A DNA stretch of 64,000 nt. Origin: Acephala macrosclerotiorum (lineage: Eukaryota > Ascomycota > Leotiomycetes > Helotiales > Mollisiaceae). Positions within the stretch are counted from its first letter, which is position 1, and the number at the start of each line of letters is the position of its first letter. The notes below the pieces were generated by a model. It ran no database searches. It worked only from the letters and a program-made list of their open reading frames with translations, and had not been told where the DNA came from. Positions 1 to 13,855 of the stretch are shown piece after piece. A program made the position numbers and the translations under genes. Where the stretch lies: positions 62,001-126,000 of the forward strand of contig MU119284.1 in assembly GCA_014904845.1 (NCBI GenBank). Reading direction: 5' to 3'.

Positions 1-1529
1 AGAATATGGAATAACTGGAACTTCTGGAAGCCAGAGGACTTGAAGCATGATATCGTTGCTTTCGTATGTTGAAGAGCGCTGCGCGCAGAATGGTAGACAT
101 GTCTGGCAGCAGCACACGGCAATGGGTGCGGAAGGCGACAAGTGATATAGAACTTTCAAACCAATCCAATAGCAGATCTTTAAGAATGTAGATGCATTGA
201 ATTAGTGCGATCAGTAAGTGTCTTGGGGCAAAAATCGTTGAAATTATCCACTTCGGCAGGGGTCGCTAGCACCCACCCAACCAGGACTGCCATCGTCAAA
301 AAGCTCGATTCAAGGGCATTTAAATAGATTAGGACAGAAGATTCTTTTAACGTGAATCGATCGAGCTTAGAACATGCATAAGCGTGGCGTGATAATTGAA
401 GAAAAGCTGTGGTCACGTGAAAAGCGGAGCAACCCCTTTCCTCCTGGAATACACACAACCCAGCGTCGAGTCTCCTCAAGGAAAAGAAAAGCCCACAGCC
501 TATACATGAGATAGATTGCAATATGATCGGATATCAATGCTGTTCCAGAGCGAAACGCCATTGTTGGGATGGCCGCCCAAAAGTGAATGTTCGAAAGTCT
601 GAGTTAGACCGAAATCGGAACTCCCTTCAGTCCAAACGAAAATAGGACTGAGTCATTATTAGTCCTGCCAGATACAAAGCACTGCAGAAGTCCAGAGACT
701 GGGTTGTTTCCTCGAACCACTTGCAACAGAAGACATAAATTCAAATAGAAAGGTTTCGAAGCTTCGCAGAAGCACAAAAGCATCTGCCAGAGCAGCGACA
801 GACATCCGAATTCTCCAAGATGTTTGCCTCTCGATTCACCATCGTTGAGGTAACTTACTTCACCAGATCAGTACCTTGGGAGGCGTCTGCAGCTCGAGCG
901 CCAAACAACTTCACCAAACCATGAGGCCGACACCCTTTCATCGTCAAGATTGTTATGTCCAGCTCCGGAAATACCATTGAACTAGAAAACTTCTGCAATG
1001 ATGGACCTTTTTATATCGCAGCGCAGCATATCTTCGGAGGACTTGTATACTATCTTCCAGAAAGGAGAAAAGGCTACCTCCTCAGAAGACCTACGGGCTG
1101 CGAAGATCTTCTGAGCCAGATTCTGCCACGAATAGCATCGAATGCTTTCAGTTAGGGTTATGGAATTCCAGGAAGAAAGTTGTATGAATTGGAAGTTGTG
1201 AACGTTGAGGTCGTATGGAAATGGTAGTGTGTGTCGCTTTGAAACTAGATGAAAAGTGAGTGGAGAGTGAATCGACGAGCCTTAGCGACATATCGGATGA
1301 ATCTGTTGTTTCGATCTTTAACAAAATCGAGGCGAGAGGCGAGAGGCGTGAGGGATGCTTTGAGAGTTGAATTTGAGCTGAAGGGACCGCAGCCGGGCTT
1401 GACGACGAGCAAGACCAGACGAGATCACGAAGGGTTTCCTTTTCTTTATAAAACATGAAGAATCCTGAAACACAATTCTTGTCGCATAAAACATTTCACA
1501 CCAAAGAATCCTAAATACGCGACGAAAAC
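1..1529. other. Intergenic DNA, no supportable gene
   Basis: Normal base composition. Only short reading frames without recognisable motifs, codon pattern or introns are present. I see no RNA gene or repeat. It may hold the promoter of the small frame starting at 1530. Confidence 0.5.
1447..1453 (+). promoter_or_regulatory. TATA-like box (TATAAAA)
   Basis: A TATAAAA lies 77 bp upstream of the ATG at 1530. The spacer is A/C-rich and free of upstream ATGs close to the start, as in fungal leaders. It supports the idea that a gene once began at 1530, but position and sequence are the only evidence. Confidence 0.3.
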
Positions 1530-1724
1530 ATGGACGAGAAAGAGAAACCATCGCCATCCAGGCTTCCAATCCGAGAGTCTCAAACCGACCACGAATCTAC
1601 CGCCGAAAGCTCAAGCACAAGCGCAAGCGCTAACTCAAACACATATTTCGTGTTCGTCGAAACGATCGGGGAATACGCTTCATCATGGGGTCCGAACGAA
1701 CCAAGGTATCATCGGGATTCATAA
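1530..1724 (+). CDS. Possible truncated small protein (64 aa)
   Basis: A short frame starts MDEKEKPSPSRLPIRES and is rich in Ser, Thr, Glu and Asn, like a disordered N-terminus. A TATA-like box lies upstream. The frame stops after 64 codons, and about 230 bp later the sequence becomes AT-rich repeat. I infer it could be the 5' end of a gene cut off by the repeat island, or just a chance frame. No family recognised. Confidence 0.22.
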   Translation: MDEKEKPSPSRLPIRESQTDHESTAESSSTSASANSNTYFVFVETIGEYASSWGPNEPRYHRDS

Positions 1725-3014
1725 ATGTCTGTCTAGCGGCCGTTATATAAGCTACCCGTACTACCTCAAACATCATCTTCGCTGTTAAGCTCAGGTAGCA
1801 GAGATGCGCGAATTCACGACGTGCTGAGGCCTCACCGAACAAATTTTAATGTGCATAGCGCATCCGGAGGACCGAGGCGGAGGAAAAGGTTGGGGAAAGA
1901 AGTTCCTCAGCGTGATATCAATGACGGTAATTTGGGTAGACGATAGAAAGGATCAGTGTATTAAATGATTAAATTAAATTAGATTAACTACTCTTAATCC
2001 AAATTTAATCAAAGGAAATATAGTATTACTCTAATTCTAATCTAATCTAATCAAGTTAATCTAGATTATAATTAATTAATATGATTAATACGTGACTATA
2101 TTCGGCTTTCGTTTAAAGAGGCGAATGAGACTTTGAATTAAAGTTCGATCAATCGAAAGTTACGGAGCTAAAATAGAACTGGTATTGCGTACGCTATAAT
2201 CGAGTTATAAGCGAGATGCTGATCTCCGAATTAACTTTTTTTCTCGAATTTTTTCTATTTTACTATTTTATTATAAATTAAATAAATTATATAAAATTTT
2301 GATTTTTTTAATTTCTAATATTTTAAAATCAAAAAATAATTATAAATTAATAGAAATTTAAAGAGATTATTAAAATAATTTTTTTTTTTATATAATTAAA
2401 TAAATATTTTCGATTTTTTTTTTAAAATTAATATAATTAATTTTTTTATAAATTAATTATTTAAATTACAAAAAAAAATTTTATTATAAATTTGTTTTAA
2501 ATTATTCGAAATATTTTATTTTATTTTAAAAAAGACTAATATTAATTAAAATCGTGAAAATTTTAACGTTAAATTTTTTAAAAATTAAATTTTTATATTT
2601 AAATATAAATTATTTAAAAAGATTTTTAATTTTATTAAAAAAAATCTCTCGAATTTAAATAATATTCGAATTTATATAATTAAATACTTTTATAAAAATT
2701 ATAAATAAGTAATTTTTATTTTAAAAAATATTTAATTTATTAATATTATTTTAATAAAAAATTTATTAATTAACGAGTTTATTATTTTACGAGTAATTAT
2801 AAAATTTATTATATATATAATTATAAACTCGTTAATTTAAAAAGAATTTTAATTAAAAATTTTAATAATAAGTAATTTATTTTAAATTTTAAAATAAAAT
2901 TATAATTTTTTAAATTTAAACGAATATTAAAAATAGATTTACTTTATAAAAAATTAATAAACGATTAAAAAATCTTGAGAAAACGTTTTAAATTAAAAAG
3001 TTTAATAAATATTT

Positions 3015-3123
3015 TGTAACGTAAATTACGGTGGATTGAAATAATGATTGAATTGATGATTAAAACCTCGGCTATAGAGATATTATATAAAGAATGTGAG
3101 GTCACGTGAATATGACCGTAACA
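3015..3123. repeat. 5' LTR of the miniature element
   Basis: 109 bp, TG...CA bounded, containing TCACGTGA. It differs from the 3' copy by one 1-nt indel and four A/G or C/T changes. Confidence 0.72.
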
Positions 3124-3871
3124 ATATGCCCTTCGTTCAAAAGAGTGTCGTACTGCCCTCAGTACATCCAAACGCACTCATTCCTTAGTGCCATTCTATG
3201 TACTCGTAGCAGAATCATCCTCTCGTTCATATGCTTATCCTCTAGCCATGTGTTTCATGTTCTAAATGCCTAAGGCATCAAATGAGAGGTCGGAGCATCG
3301 TTTTGTAGGCATTCGAGCGTAGGGATCGATGCTTAAGAGTAGAGAGTAGTGTAGGGCAGTCGAGGTAGCATAAGAGCATGCTATGACGTCGGTTGTAGGT
3401 ATGTAGAGCTGGCAGAGGCTTAGAGAGCTAGCGTAGGCTCAGAGAAGAGCTGGCAGAGGCTCAAAGAGAGCTCTAGAGCGACGGAGTCGATTAGATCGGT
3501 CGAGCGGTAGATTCGAAGGCTTGTAGAAACGTTGGAAGCTGTCGGTAGACTTGTAGTAATCGAAAGTGCTCTCGTAGAGCGGGAGTAGGGCTGTGATAAC
3601 TCAATTAAGAGCTCAACAGCAGACTCTGTTTCGGCGTAAAGCAGTAGTCCTTTGGCAGACGGCGTAGGGCTTATTTAGTGTCGAAGTAGAGGGCCCATTG
3701 TGAGAGAAAGACTGTAGACCTATAGCAGTCGGCGTAGGGTCATTCGATCAAAATGGCGATAAATCATCGAGTCTGTAGGCGATTTGATTGGCGGAAGCGC
3801 GTAGAGATAGAAGGATTAATCGGCAGGTTTTTAGGGAGGTCTTACGACCTTTGTAGTGTTGCTACTATATT

Positions 3872-3981
3872 TGTAACGTAAGTTACGGTGGATTGAAGTA
3901 ATTGATTGAATTGATGATTAAAACCTCGACTATAGAGATATTATATAAAGAATGTGAGGTCACGTGAATATGATCGTAACA
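3872..3981. repeat. 3' LTR of the miniature element
   Basis: 110 bp, matching the copy at 3015-3123 with a few transitions and one indel. It is followed directly by the target duplication TATTT. Confidence 0.72.
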
Positions 3982-4314
3982 TATTTATTAAATTTTTTAA
4001 TTTCTAATAATTTATTTTTTCGATTAATATATTTAAAATTCTTTGAAAATTTAATATTTTATTATAACGAGTAAATAATTATTTATTTATTTTTAATTAA
4101 AAAATACTAATTTATATAATAATAAAATATTAAAAATATATTATTAAAAAATTAAAAATAAAATAAATTTTTTATATTTAAATAAAAAATTAAATAATAA
4201 TAATTTTTTTAAAAATATTTATTAATTATATTAATAATCATTTTATAAATAAAAATTTTAAATTAAAATTTAAAAAATAAATATATTAATATTTATATAT
4301 TTTAAATTTTAATT

Positions 4315-4440
4315 AAAATAATATATATAATAAAAAATAATTTATTTTATAAAGTTACGATATAAAAATTAAATTCGATAAATTACATTACATTAAATTA
4401 AATTGTATTATTTAATCTCGAGTTTTTTTATATAATAAAA
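4315..4440. repeat. Left copy of 126-bp LTR-like repeat
   Basis: Aligns base for base with 14464-14589. This copy is the more AT-rich, with most differences being A for G or T for C. Confidence 0.6.
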
Positions 4441-7400
4441 TTTTTTTTTTTTAAAGATTTTTTATATTTTCGTAAAACTAAAAAGATTTTATAAAGTTTT
4501 TTCTTTTTTTATTTTATTTGAGATTTAAAATAATTGCAAATTTATAATTATATTTTTCGTTTTTTTGTAAAAACAAAAAATATTTTGCGTATATAATTTA
4601 TATTAAAAAAAAAATTTGAAAAATATTATTTTAATTTCTTTTTCTTAATAATTCTAATATTAGTTTTTCATTTTCGTAATTGTAAAATTTTTATTTTTTA
4701 ATTGATTTTTTATTATTTTACTAATAATTTTCGTATTTTTTTTTGTATTAATTCATTAATAAGATTTTAAAAAATTTGAAAAAAAATAATGAATTCTAAT
4801 ATTAATATAATAATAAAACGTGTAAAATTTGTTGACATTAAATATATTTAGTATTTATATAATGTAATTGAATTCAATATATTTAGAGAATAAAAATATT
4901 AGTTTTAGAAATTAAAATATTAATTCTATGAATTAATATAATATTTTAATGGGATTTTGTATTGATTTACGAAAGTAAATATTAATTAAATAAATTATTT
5001 ATAATTTCGATTTTATTAATATTATTTTTATAAAAAATTATTTAAATAATAATTAAAAAGATTTTAATAAAATATAAAATCGTAAAAAATGTATTATTAA
5101 TAAGATTGAAATAAATGTAATATTAGTAATAAATAATATTATTATATATTGAAATTGTTTTTTTTAAAATTGATTTGAAAATAGTATATTATTGAAATAA
5201 ATAATAAGAATTGATTTAATTGTTTAAAAATTGAAAATTGTTTTGCGATATTGTAATTGTTTTATAGAAAAAAAAATTGATTCGTTATTAAATTTTTTAT
5301 TTTATTGTGTTTTGAAATAAATATTTGTAAAACGTGATTTGTTTATAAGTTTAATAGTAAAGTATTTCGTGTAAATATATTTGTAATTTTTTCGATGTAT
5401 TTTAAAGTTTTAAAATCAAAGTATTTTTCGTATTACGGTTTTTATTAGTTTTTTATATTTTGAGAATAATAAAATTGTATTTTTGAAATTTTGTTAATTA
5501 TTTCGATTAAATTTTTTATTTTAATTAGTATATTGTTTAAAATAAAATCGAATAAATTTTTTTAAATTTTTGAAATATTATTTTTTTTAGAATAAATTTT
5601 TCGATATATTTAATAATTAATTTTTATTTTTTTCAAATTTTGATATTAAAAACATTTATTAATAAATTCTATAATATTTTTTAATATTTGTATAATTAAT
5701 TCAAATTATTGATTTTTATAATATTTATATCGAGAAATAAATTGTATTTTTTAAAGATAATAATTTTATTAATTTTAACGTTTTCGTTTTCGATTTTTTT
5801 ATTAATATTTATTATATTTATTTTAAATATTTTTAATTGATTTTATTTTATTTTAATAAGAATATTAAAGATTAACGAAAATCATAGAATATTTAAATTA
5901 ATTATCGTGTAATTTGTTGTAATAATTAATATAATTTGTATATAAACTTTAGAAATTTTTTTAATTTTTTTTAAAACATTAAATTTATTATTATTAATTA
6001 TTATAATATTTAATTTTTAGAAATAATTAAATTAATAATAAAAAACTAATTTTATTAAATTTTTAAATAATAAATATTATTCGATTTTAAATTGTTTTAT
6101 AAAATAAAACAATTTATTTGTATTATTTTTAATATTTTTTTTGAATTTATATTTTGTATTGTTTTTAATATAGTTTAAAAAAAGTTTTTTCGCGGATTAT
6201 AATAAAAAATTGTAATTTTTAATATTGATTTTAATAATCAATTTCGTGTTTTCGAGTATTAAAAGTTTTATTATTAAAACGTTTATTAGTTTTAATAAAT
6301 TTATTAATATATTATTTGCGATTTTAATTAATTGAATTATTATTAAATATATTTTATAGTTCAATTTTCGAATTATTTTTATTTTTATTTTTTGTATTTA
6401 TTTTATTATTTTAAAAACTTTATTAATATTTGATTAAAATAAAATTAATTCGATTGAAATAAAATTTTACGTTAATAATTATAGAATTAAAATTAAACGT
6501 TTAAATTCGTTTTTAATTTATTAAATTAATAAAAAAATATAAAAATTGTTTAAATTCAAAGTAAATTTAATGTTTTTGAATTATTTTTTATTTAATTCAA
6601 TAAATAATCATTCGATGAAAAATTTTAAATTATTAAAAAAATCGCTATATTTAATATAGAATTTGTTGATTTGAAATTAAATGAATAATTTATTATTAGA
6701 GATTTTTTAATAAATAATTTGATATTTTTTTGTATAAAAAAAAAAGAACGTTTTATTAATTCTTTGAAAATTTTTATTGTTTTTTAATTGAAGAATTTAA
6801 AAAATTGAAATATTGAATTTGTGTTTTTTTGTTGAAAAAATTTGAAAATTTTTTTTTATATATATTTGAAAAAATTAGTATATTGTAAAAAAATTTAATA
6901 AAATATTATTAGATTTGAATAAAGGAATTAATAAAATTGTTAAAAGAATTAATAAAATATTTTTGAAATTTGATAAAGAAATTGAGAAATTGAATATAAA
7001 TAGTAATAAAATTTTTAAAAAATTAATTTTGTATTTGTAATGAAATTCGTAGAGTGTTTCGCAATTGAAAACGAATTTATTATTTTTGTTTGAGATTGAA
7101 TTGAAAAAAATTAAATAATAAGCGATATTATTTAATTTGTTGTTTGATAAAAGCGATAAAATGTATTGTTTTCGTATATTGAAAGTAAATAAATTTTTTT
7201 TGAGTTTAATAGAGTTTGTATTGAAAATTAAAAGTTTGCGAATATTAAAATCGTCGTTATTAAACGTTATACGCTATTTTGTAAAAGTAAAATATATAAT
7301 AAAATTAAATAATTTCGATTTTAAAAATTGTTATTATTATTAATAGAATTGAATTATTGTAATTATTAAAAATAGAGATATTGTATAAAAAGAAATTGAA

Positions 7401-10400
7401 TTAAATAAATTATAAATAAATGAAATTATATTAATAAATAAAATGAATATAATAAATTTAAAAGTAATTTTTTTTGATTGATTAAAATTATGTAAATTTT
7501 TTTGAATTGATTATTTTTTTGAAACGGTTTTAAAGTTTGTATAATTGTTTAATTTTTTGTTATTAAATTCGAGATTGGTTTTTTAGGTGAATACATATAC
7601 GAATTCGAATTGAAAATTTTAATATGCGAATTTTGTATTTTTGAATAAATTTGATTACGTTTTTAAATAGTTCGATTTTATATTATTAATTTTATGTATT
7701 ATTATAATTTTTTTATTTGATTAAATATTTGAGATTGTTTTTATTGTTATATTAAATGTATTTTTTATTAATAATTTTTTTAAATTTTTAAGATTTTTAA
7801 TTATTATTATATTTATTGTTTGAATTGATATTAATTGATTTTATAATATTTGATTTTAATTTATTATACGAATTTTTGTTTTTTGATATAAAATGTAAAT
7901 AAGCGATAGAAATAATTGAATGAATTTTTTAATAAGAAAATAATTGCAATTTATATATAAAGCGATTAATGCGTTTTTTAATAGAAAAAAAATTGATTTG
8001 TTATTTTATTAGTTTTGAATTTGAGTAATTTTTATAAAATTTGATATATATTAAATTATCGATATTTATTATAAGCGATTTGTATTTGAAATCGTATTAT
8101 TTTTTAGTAAATATAATAATAAAATTAATAATTAATTGTGTATTTTGTTAATAAATTTTTTGAATGATTTTAAGAATATTAAAAAAGTTTAATTTGTATA
8201 AAAATAATAAAATTGTATTCGTTTTATAATTAATAATAATTTCGTTTGAATTAGTATTAATAATTGTTGTAAATATATTATTAATAGTAATTTGATATGA
8301 AATAATATAATTTATTTATAGTTAATTAAAATAAAATATAATAAAATAATAAAAATTGATTTCGATTTTTTATATAATTCGTTTTAATAATTTATTTATT
8401 TGTAAATATTAAACGATAAATATACGTAATTTTGTATTTATAGATTTAAAGATAATTTATTAAAATTTAAAAACGAATTTTTTATTTTGATTAAAAATAA
8501 TATTATTTAATATTTTTTAGTTATAAAATACGAGTATTGTAATTAAAATTTTGATTTAGTTTTCGATTGTATATGTAGTGTATTTTGAAATAAATAGTTT
8601 TTTTTTAAAGAATTTGTAAAATATTAATATTAAATAATTGAAAAAATTGAAAATTTCAATTTTTTATAAAATAATCGTTTTTATAATTGAGAGGTTAAAA
8701 ATGGGATTAATTGCGATTATTGTAGAAAATTTGAATTTAGTATAAATTGATTGTAAAAAGTCGTATATTAAAAATTGTAGAGTTTTGTTATAGAAATAGT
8801 TTGAATAATAGATTAAATATTCGATTAATTTTTTCGTTAGTTTATAAATTGCGAAATTCGATAATTTTTGTTTTATTTTTTTGAGATTGAAATAATATTT
8901 ATTGTAGGTTTTTAAGAGAATATCGTGAAATATAATTTTTGAAATATAAAAGCGATTAAAGTTTTTATAAATATAAAATAATAAATTATTTTATAGAAAA
9001 AAAAAAATTATTAATTTGAGTTTTTTGAAGAATTAGTTTATTTTTTTTTTAATTGAAAAATTTTAAAATTTTATAGAAATAACGGTTTTTGATATAATTT
9101 TTTATAAATTGTAATTTGTATTTTAAATTAATAATAGTTTTTGAGAATAAGTAGAAATTATTTAAAATATTATTTTTAGAAAATAATTTTAAATTTATTT
9201 AAAGTATTAAATATAATATTTAATTTTTTAAAAATATATTTTATTTTGAGATTAAATTAAATAAAATATTTGAAAATTGTAATAAGTTTTATATTGGTTT
9301 TAATAGTATCGAAAGTAGATAAAAAAGTTTGATTGTAAATATTTTTTATTATTAAATAATTCGTTAAAATTTGAATAAAGTGTTTATTATTTTGAATTAT
9401 AATTTGAAGTTTTTTATAAATATATATTAAATATATTATTTCGAGTTCGATAAAATAATAGTATTTTTCGATAAAAAAGATTAATTTGTTTAAAAATAAT
9501 ATAAATTGAATTGTAGAGATTAATAAATTGAAAAAATTTAAAATTAAAATATGATTTTTTTTGAAATAAAAAATTATAATTTTAAAATCGTTTTTAGAGA
9601 TATTGATTTTAAAAAAAAGCGATTTATTTAAATTGTAATAAATTAGTATACGTTTATTTAATAAATAGATTTGAAAAATTTTTTATAATATTTTTTTTGT
9701 TTTTTTCGTAGTTTTTTACTTTTTTTTTTGTATAAATATTTGTATTTTGTATTATTGTAATAATTTTAATATTTGCACGTAAAATAATATATAAAATCGA
9801 AATTAATTTATTATTTTTAAGTATATTTTTAAAAATTTAAAATTTTTAAAAAAAACAAAGTTTTTAATTATTATTATTCGTTTTTTAATTGTAAATATTT
9901 TAAATTCGTTTATACGATAATTAAAAAAATAAATCGATAAATATTTTAAAAAGAATTTTAATAAAAATAAATATAAATATATTTTTGTAAATAAAATAAA
10001 TATTTCGTATAAATATTAAAAATATTTTTTTAATATTTTTAAAAAAACGATTATATTATTAATAAAAGTTTTAATAAAATAATAATATAATTAGAATTTT
10101 AAGTTTATAATTCGTTGAACGTAAATAGAAAAATTTTTAAAACTTTGAAAAATTATTTTAAAACGTTTTAAATTGTAATAATTAATAATAATAAATTTGT
10201 TTTAATAATTTTTTCGAATTAAAAATTAATAAAAGAATTTTAATTTGTTGATAATCGTAATATAAATTATATTTTTAAAAGTTTTTATAATTTTTTTTTA
10301 ATGCGATATTAAATACGCATCGAAAATCGTTATTTTATTAATAAATTTTATATTAATAATAAAATAAAAATATAATTTGTTTTTAATCATTTTTCAAATT

Positions 10401-12009
10401 ATAAATACGAAATAATTAAAAATTATTAATTAAATTATTTATTATTAGTAATTTTTATATTTTATTAATTTTTAATTAATAAAATAAATATATATAATTT
10501 AAATAAAAAGTTGATAAAATTTTTATTAATTTAATAAATTATAAATTCGTTAATTAAAATCTCGAATTAAATTACAAACTTTGAATTTGCGACGTATATA
10601 TAAATACTATTATTTAATACGATTTTTAAAACGTTAATTAGTTTAATAATATTACTAGAAAGTAATTAATTATTATTTAGTATTTTTTTATTTACAAATA
10701 TAGTAATTTTATTCGAATTTTATTTACTTTCGTTTGAAATTAATTTGATTATATAATAATTGTTTTCTTTGTATTTTTAATACATTTTTAATTTAATTTT
10801 TCATTTAATTAATAAATCGATAAAATTTGAATTTGTAATAATAATAAAATTTATTTTATTTATAATAATATCGTAAATATATACGTATTAAATATTGAAT
10901 ATAAATTAACGATTTTTAAATAATAAAAAGTATATAATTAATATTGTAATAATTTTTCGAAATAAAATTATAATATTTTTCGCGTATAAATTTTTTTTTT
11001 TAATATGAAATTTTTTTGTAAAAATTCGAATTAATATAATTAAATTCTCGTATAAATCGACGATAAATATATAGTTTTTATAATTTAATTTTTTTTAGTA
11101 TAAATATAAAAACTTATTATTTAAAAAAAGTTTAAAATCGAGATTTTTAATTATTTATATACGAATTTTAATTTTATTAAATACGTTTTATTTTTTAATT
11201 ATTTTAAGTATATATATTATAAAAATAATTCGTTTATTGAATTTTATTAATTTATTAATTTTTGAGATTATAATTAATTCGAATTTATTAATAAATAAAT
11301 TCGATATAAATTGTATTTATTTTTTATCGATTAAAAAATAAAAATAATTAAAATCGATATATATTTTATATAATTTGTTATTTATTTTTAATTTAATTTT
11401 TATTATTATATATATGTATTTTATTATAAAATTATTTAAAGTTTTTATAAAAATTATTTTAATAAATTATTAAAACGAGAAATTATTTATTATAAATAAT
11501 TAGATCGAAAAAATTGTTTTTTGTTTATTATATTTATTAATTTTTTTAATTTTTAATAAAAAATTTAATAAAATTTTTTAGTTTTTAATAAAAAAATTTA
11601 ATAAAATTAATTGATATTATAAAAGTTTTTATAAATATATTTAAATAATTGAATTTTTAATAAAAAAATTTTTTGTATTTGTAATAAAAAATCTTTTTAA
11701 TAATACTAATAAAATAAATTATATTAATAATATTTTTTTTTTCGATTAAAATCTCGAATTATATCGAATTAAAATTTAATTTTTTAATAAAAAAATATTT
11801 TTATTTTTTTAATTTTTTATTATAATTAATTTTAATTTCTATAGAAATATTATAAAAATCGTTATTAATTTAATGTATATCGTTGTATTAATAATATTAT
11901 TTAAATTTATAATTATTATTATTAAATTTTTATTAATTTTTATAAAAATTTAATTTGTAAATAAATTTATTATTTTTAATTTTTTCGAATTTTATTATTA
12001 ATATTAATA

Positions 12010-13855
12010 CAATCAAATCTCGCTATAAAAATCATGTGACATAAGAATACTCTACTAATAAGAATAATTTGTTCGATTCTATCGATTTTTGAGTGAAAAT
12101 TAAAAATAATTTCGATATTAGAATAATCCTTATAATTTTGTTTTTCAAACTTTATTTCTCATTTAATTATTTTTATATAATATAGTTTTCAAACGTACTA
12201 TAATTACTGATCTCGAGAAACGTAATATTCGTCGTCGTCGCACTAAAACCAACGAATTACAAACAGTAATTGAAGTATAATTTGCAATTCAATCTAATAA
12301 TAAAGTCTTAATTTAAGACTAAATATCGAAGATTATATTTTTTACGTACGATTATTTCGATGATTTCAATTGCAAGTTTAATCAATTAGACTTTAAACGC
12401 AATTACAATAGCGAATATTTTGATTTCGAAATCGCACTATTTTATTGACAATAGTAAATGCAAAAAAAAAAAGCAATTATTACGGGCGATATTCTAAAGA
12501 TACAAGTATACAAAATCTAGATACAATTATCGTAATATCGAAATAAAGAAAAGTTTAAATAATCGAATAATTAATTAAATAATTTCAAGAAAAAGTATAA
12601 TATTAAAGAATACAAACAATATAGAGAAGTAGTATTTGTTGAAATTACGTTCGAGATAGTAATTAAACAAATAGAGAATCTGCGAATTGAATATTCTATT
12701 TACTATTTTCGCAATATTTTCAATATAAACGAGATAAAACTCTTTTAAAAGTTTCAATCAAACCGCTTATTAATTACCGAACAAACAACTAGTAGAAAAA
12801 AAAGCAAAGATAGAATTACGATTGCTTTGTGTATAAATGCGAATAGAAGTAAAAAATTGAACTTTTGAATTATTAGACGCTCAAAGAATTCTCGTTGTTT
12901 TAAGTATATAAACCGTTAAAACCTTTGAATTATCTACGAATATAATAAGTCGAAATAGATAATAAGTATAATTTGTAAGAGGTTTTTACAGTAGTTTAAT
13001 AATAAAATGTATAGGCGTATAATTATTCTTTTGCTCGATAATTTCTTTGATTATAAATTAAAAATTGAAAAAGTCGATAGATTAAATGCATTATTTAATG
13101 TTAAGATTCGATGACTTTCTTCGAATACAACTTTTTTTTAACAGTTTTTTGATCAAAGAATAATTGCATATTTCAAATTCAATTATCGATAGTAATAGAT
13201 TGAATATATTCTACGATAATTGCAAATTAATAAAAATTTAAAGAAAACGATTACACTTTTGAAAACTATACAATAAACGCGAATTACTTAAAATGATTGT
13301 ATTATAAATACAATTATTTTTTGTTGCTTTTGAAAATCAATTATTACAAAGAAATTTTCTGATATCGATTTTACGATTAATAAAAATATAATAAAGCGAG
13401 AAATACTTCGAGTACAAATTGCAAAGTTTTCGAGAATTATAAACGCATTAACAATTAATGAATTTGTTTTACTATTAGAAGAACAAATAATTAATAAAAA
13501 CGAGAATATAATAAAAATAATCATAGAAATATACGAAATAAATAAAAATGAGAACGAGAAAAAAAAGAAAAAAAAAGAAAAGTTTTTACTTTTTATTGTT
13601 GAAATTATTCGAACTTTTAAAACGTTACAACGATTTGAACTTACTAAAGCAAATAAATCAAAGAGTATTCGAGCGTTAAATGATTTTACAAGAGATTTTA
13701 TAGCGTTGCGAATTAATAGTAAAATTCAAAGAAACTTGAACTCTTTTTTTGTAAAAAAATGAAACTTTGATTATATTATTTTTGATATAAAAATACTTCA
13801 ATATATTTTTAATTTTATTGTTTTCAAAGGCCATTCTTATAGCGAGATTTGATTG
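12010..13855 (+). mobile_element. pogo/Tigger-like DNA transposon, copy 1 (1846 bp)
   Basis: The ends are perfect inverted repeats: CAATCAAATCTCGCTATAA at the left and its reverse complement at the right. A TA lies directly outside each end (12008-12009, 13856-13857), the target duplication of the Tc1/mariner superfamily. The + strand carries the remains of a transposase. The second copy at 23232-25077 is exactly the same length but inverted. The element interrupts the older AT-rich LTR-like element. Confidence 0.85.
12150..13760 (+). pseudogene. pogo-type transposase remnant, copy 1
   Basis: Reading through stops on the + strand gives, in order: an N-terminal region with IRRRRTKTNELQT; a CENP-B-like DNA-binding stretch with ITGDILK (about 12480) and FKKKYNIKEYKQY (about 12590); a DDE part with IILLLDNFFDY (about 13020) and NVKIR*LSSNTT (about 13100), matching the family pattern LLLDN...H and LPPNTTS; and a Lys/Glu-rich tail near 13.55 kb. 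Many Trp codons have become stops, as RIP would do. The protein cannot be made. The family is inferred from motif order and TA duplication; limits of the gene are approximate. Confidence 0.75.

Larger units (their letters stand above)
3015..3981. mobile_element. Miniature LTR element (TRIM-like), 967 bp
   Basis: Two direct repeats (3015-3123 and 3872-3981) bound a block of normal composition inside AT-rich DNA. Each begins TGTAACG and ends CGTAACA, so the TG...CA rule of LTRs holds. The 5 bp before (3010-3014) and after (3982-3986) are both TATTT, a perfect target duplication. The roughly 750-bp interior has no meaningful reading frame and carries small internal repeats such as GAGCTGGCAGAGGCT at about 3406 and 3438. 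It fits a non-autonomous terminal-repeat retrotransposon in miniature. I could not find a convincing primer-binding site. It is far less mutated than its surroundings, so it inserted after most of the decay. Confidence 0.72.

Noticed and set aside
7137..7343. 68-codon plus-strand frame in AT-rich block 1
   Set aside because: Composed of Ile/Lys/Asn/Phe/Leu as expected from random AT-rich DNA, no motif, inside RIP-degraded sequence.
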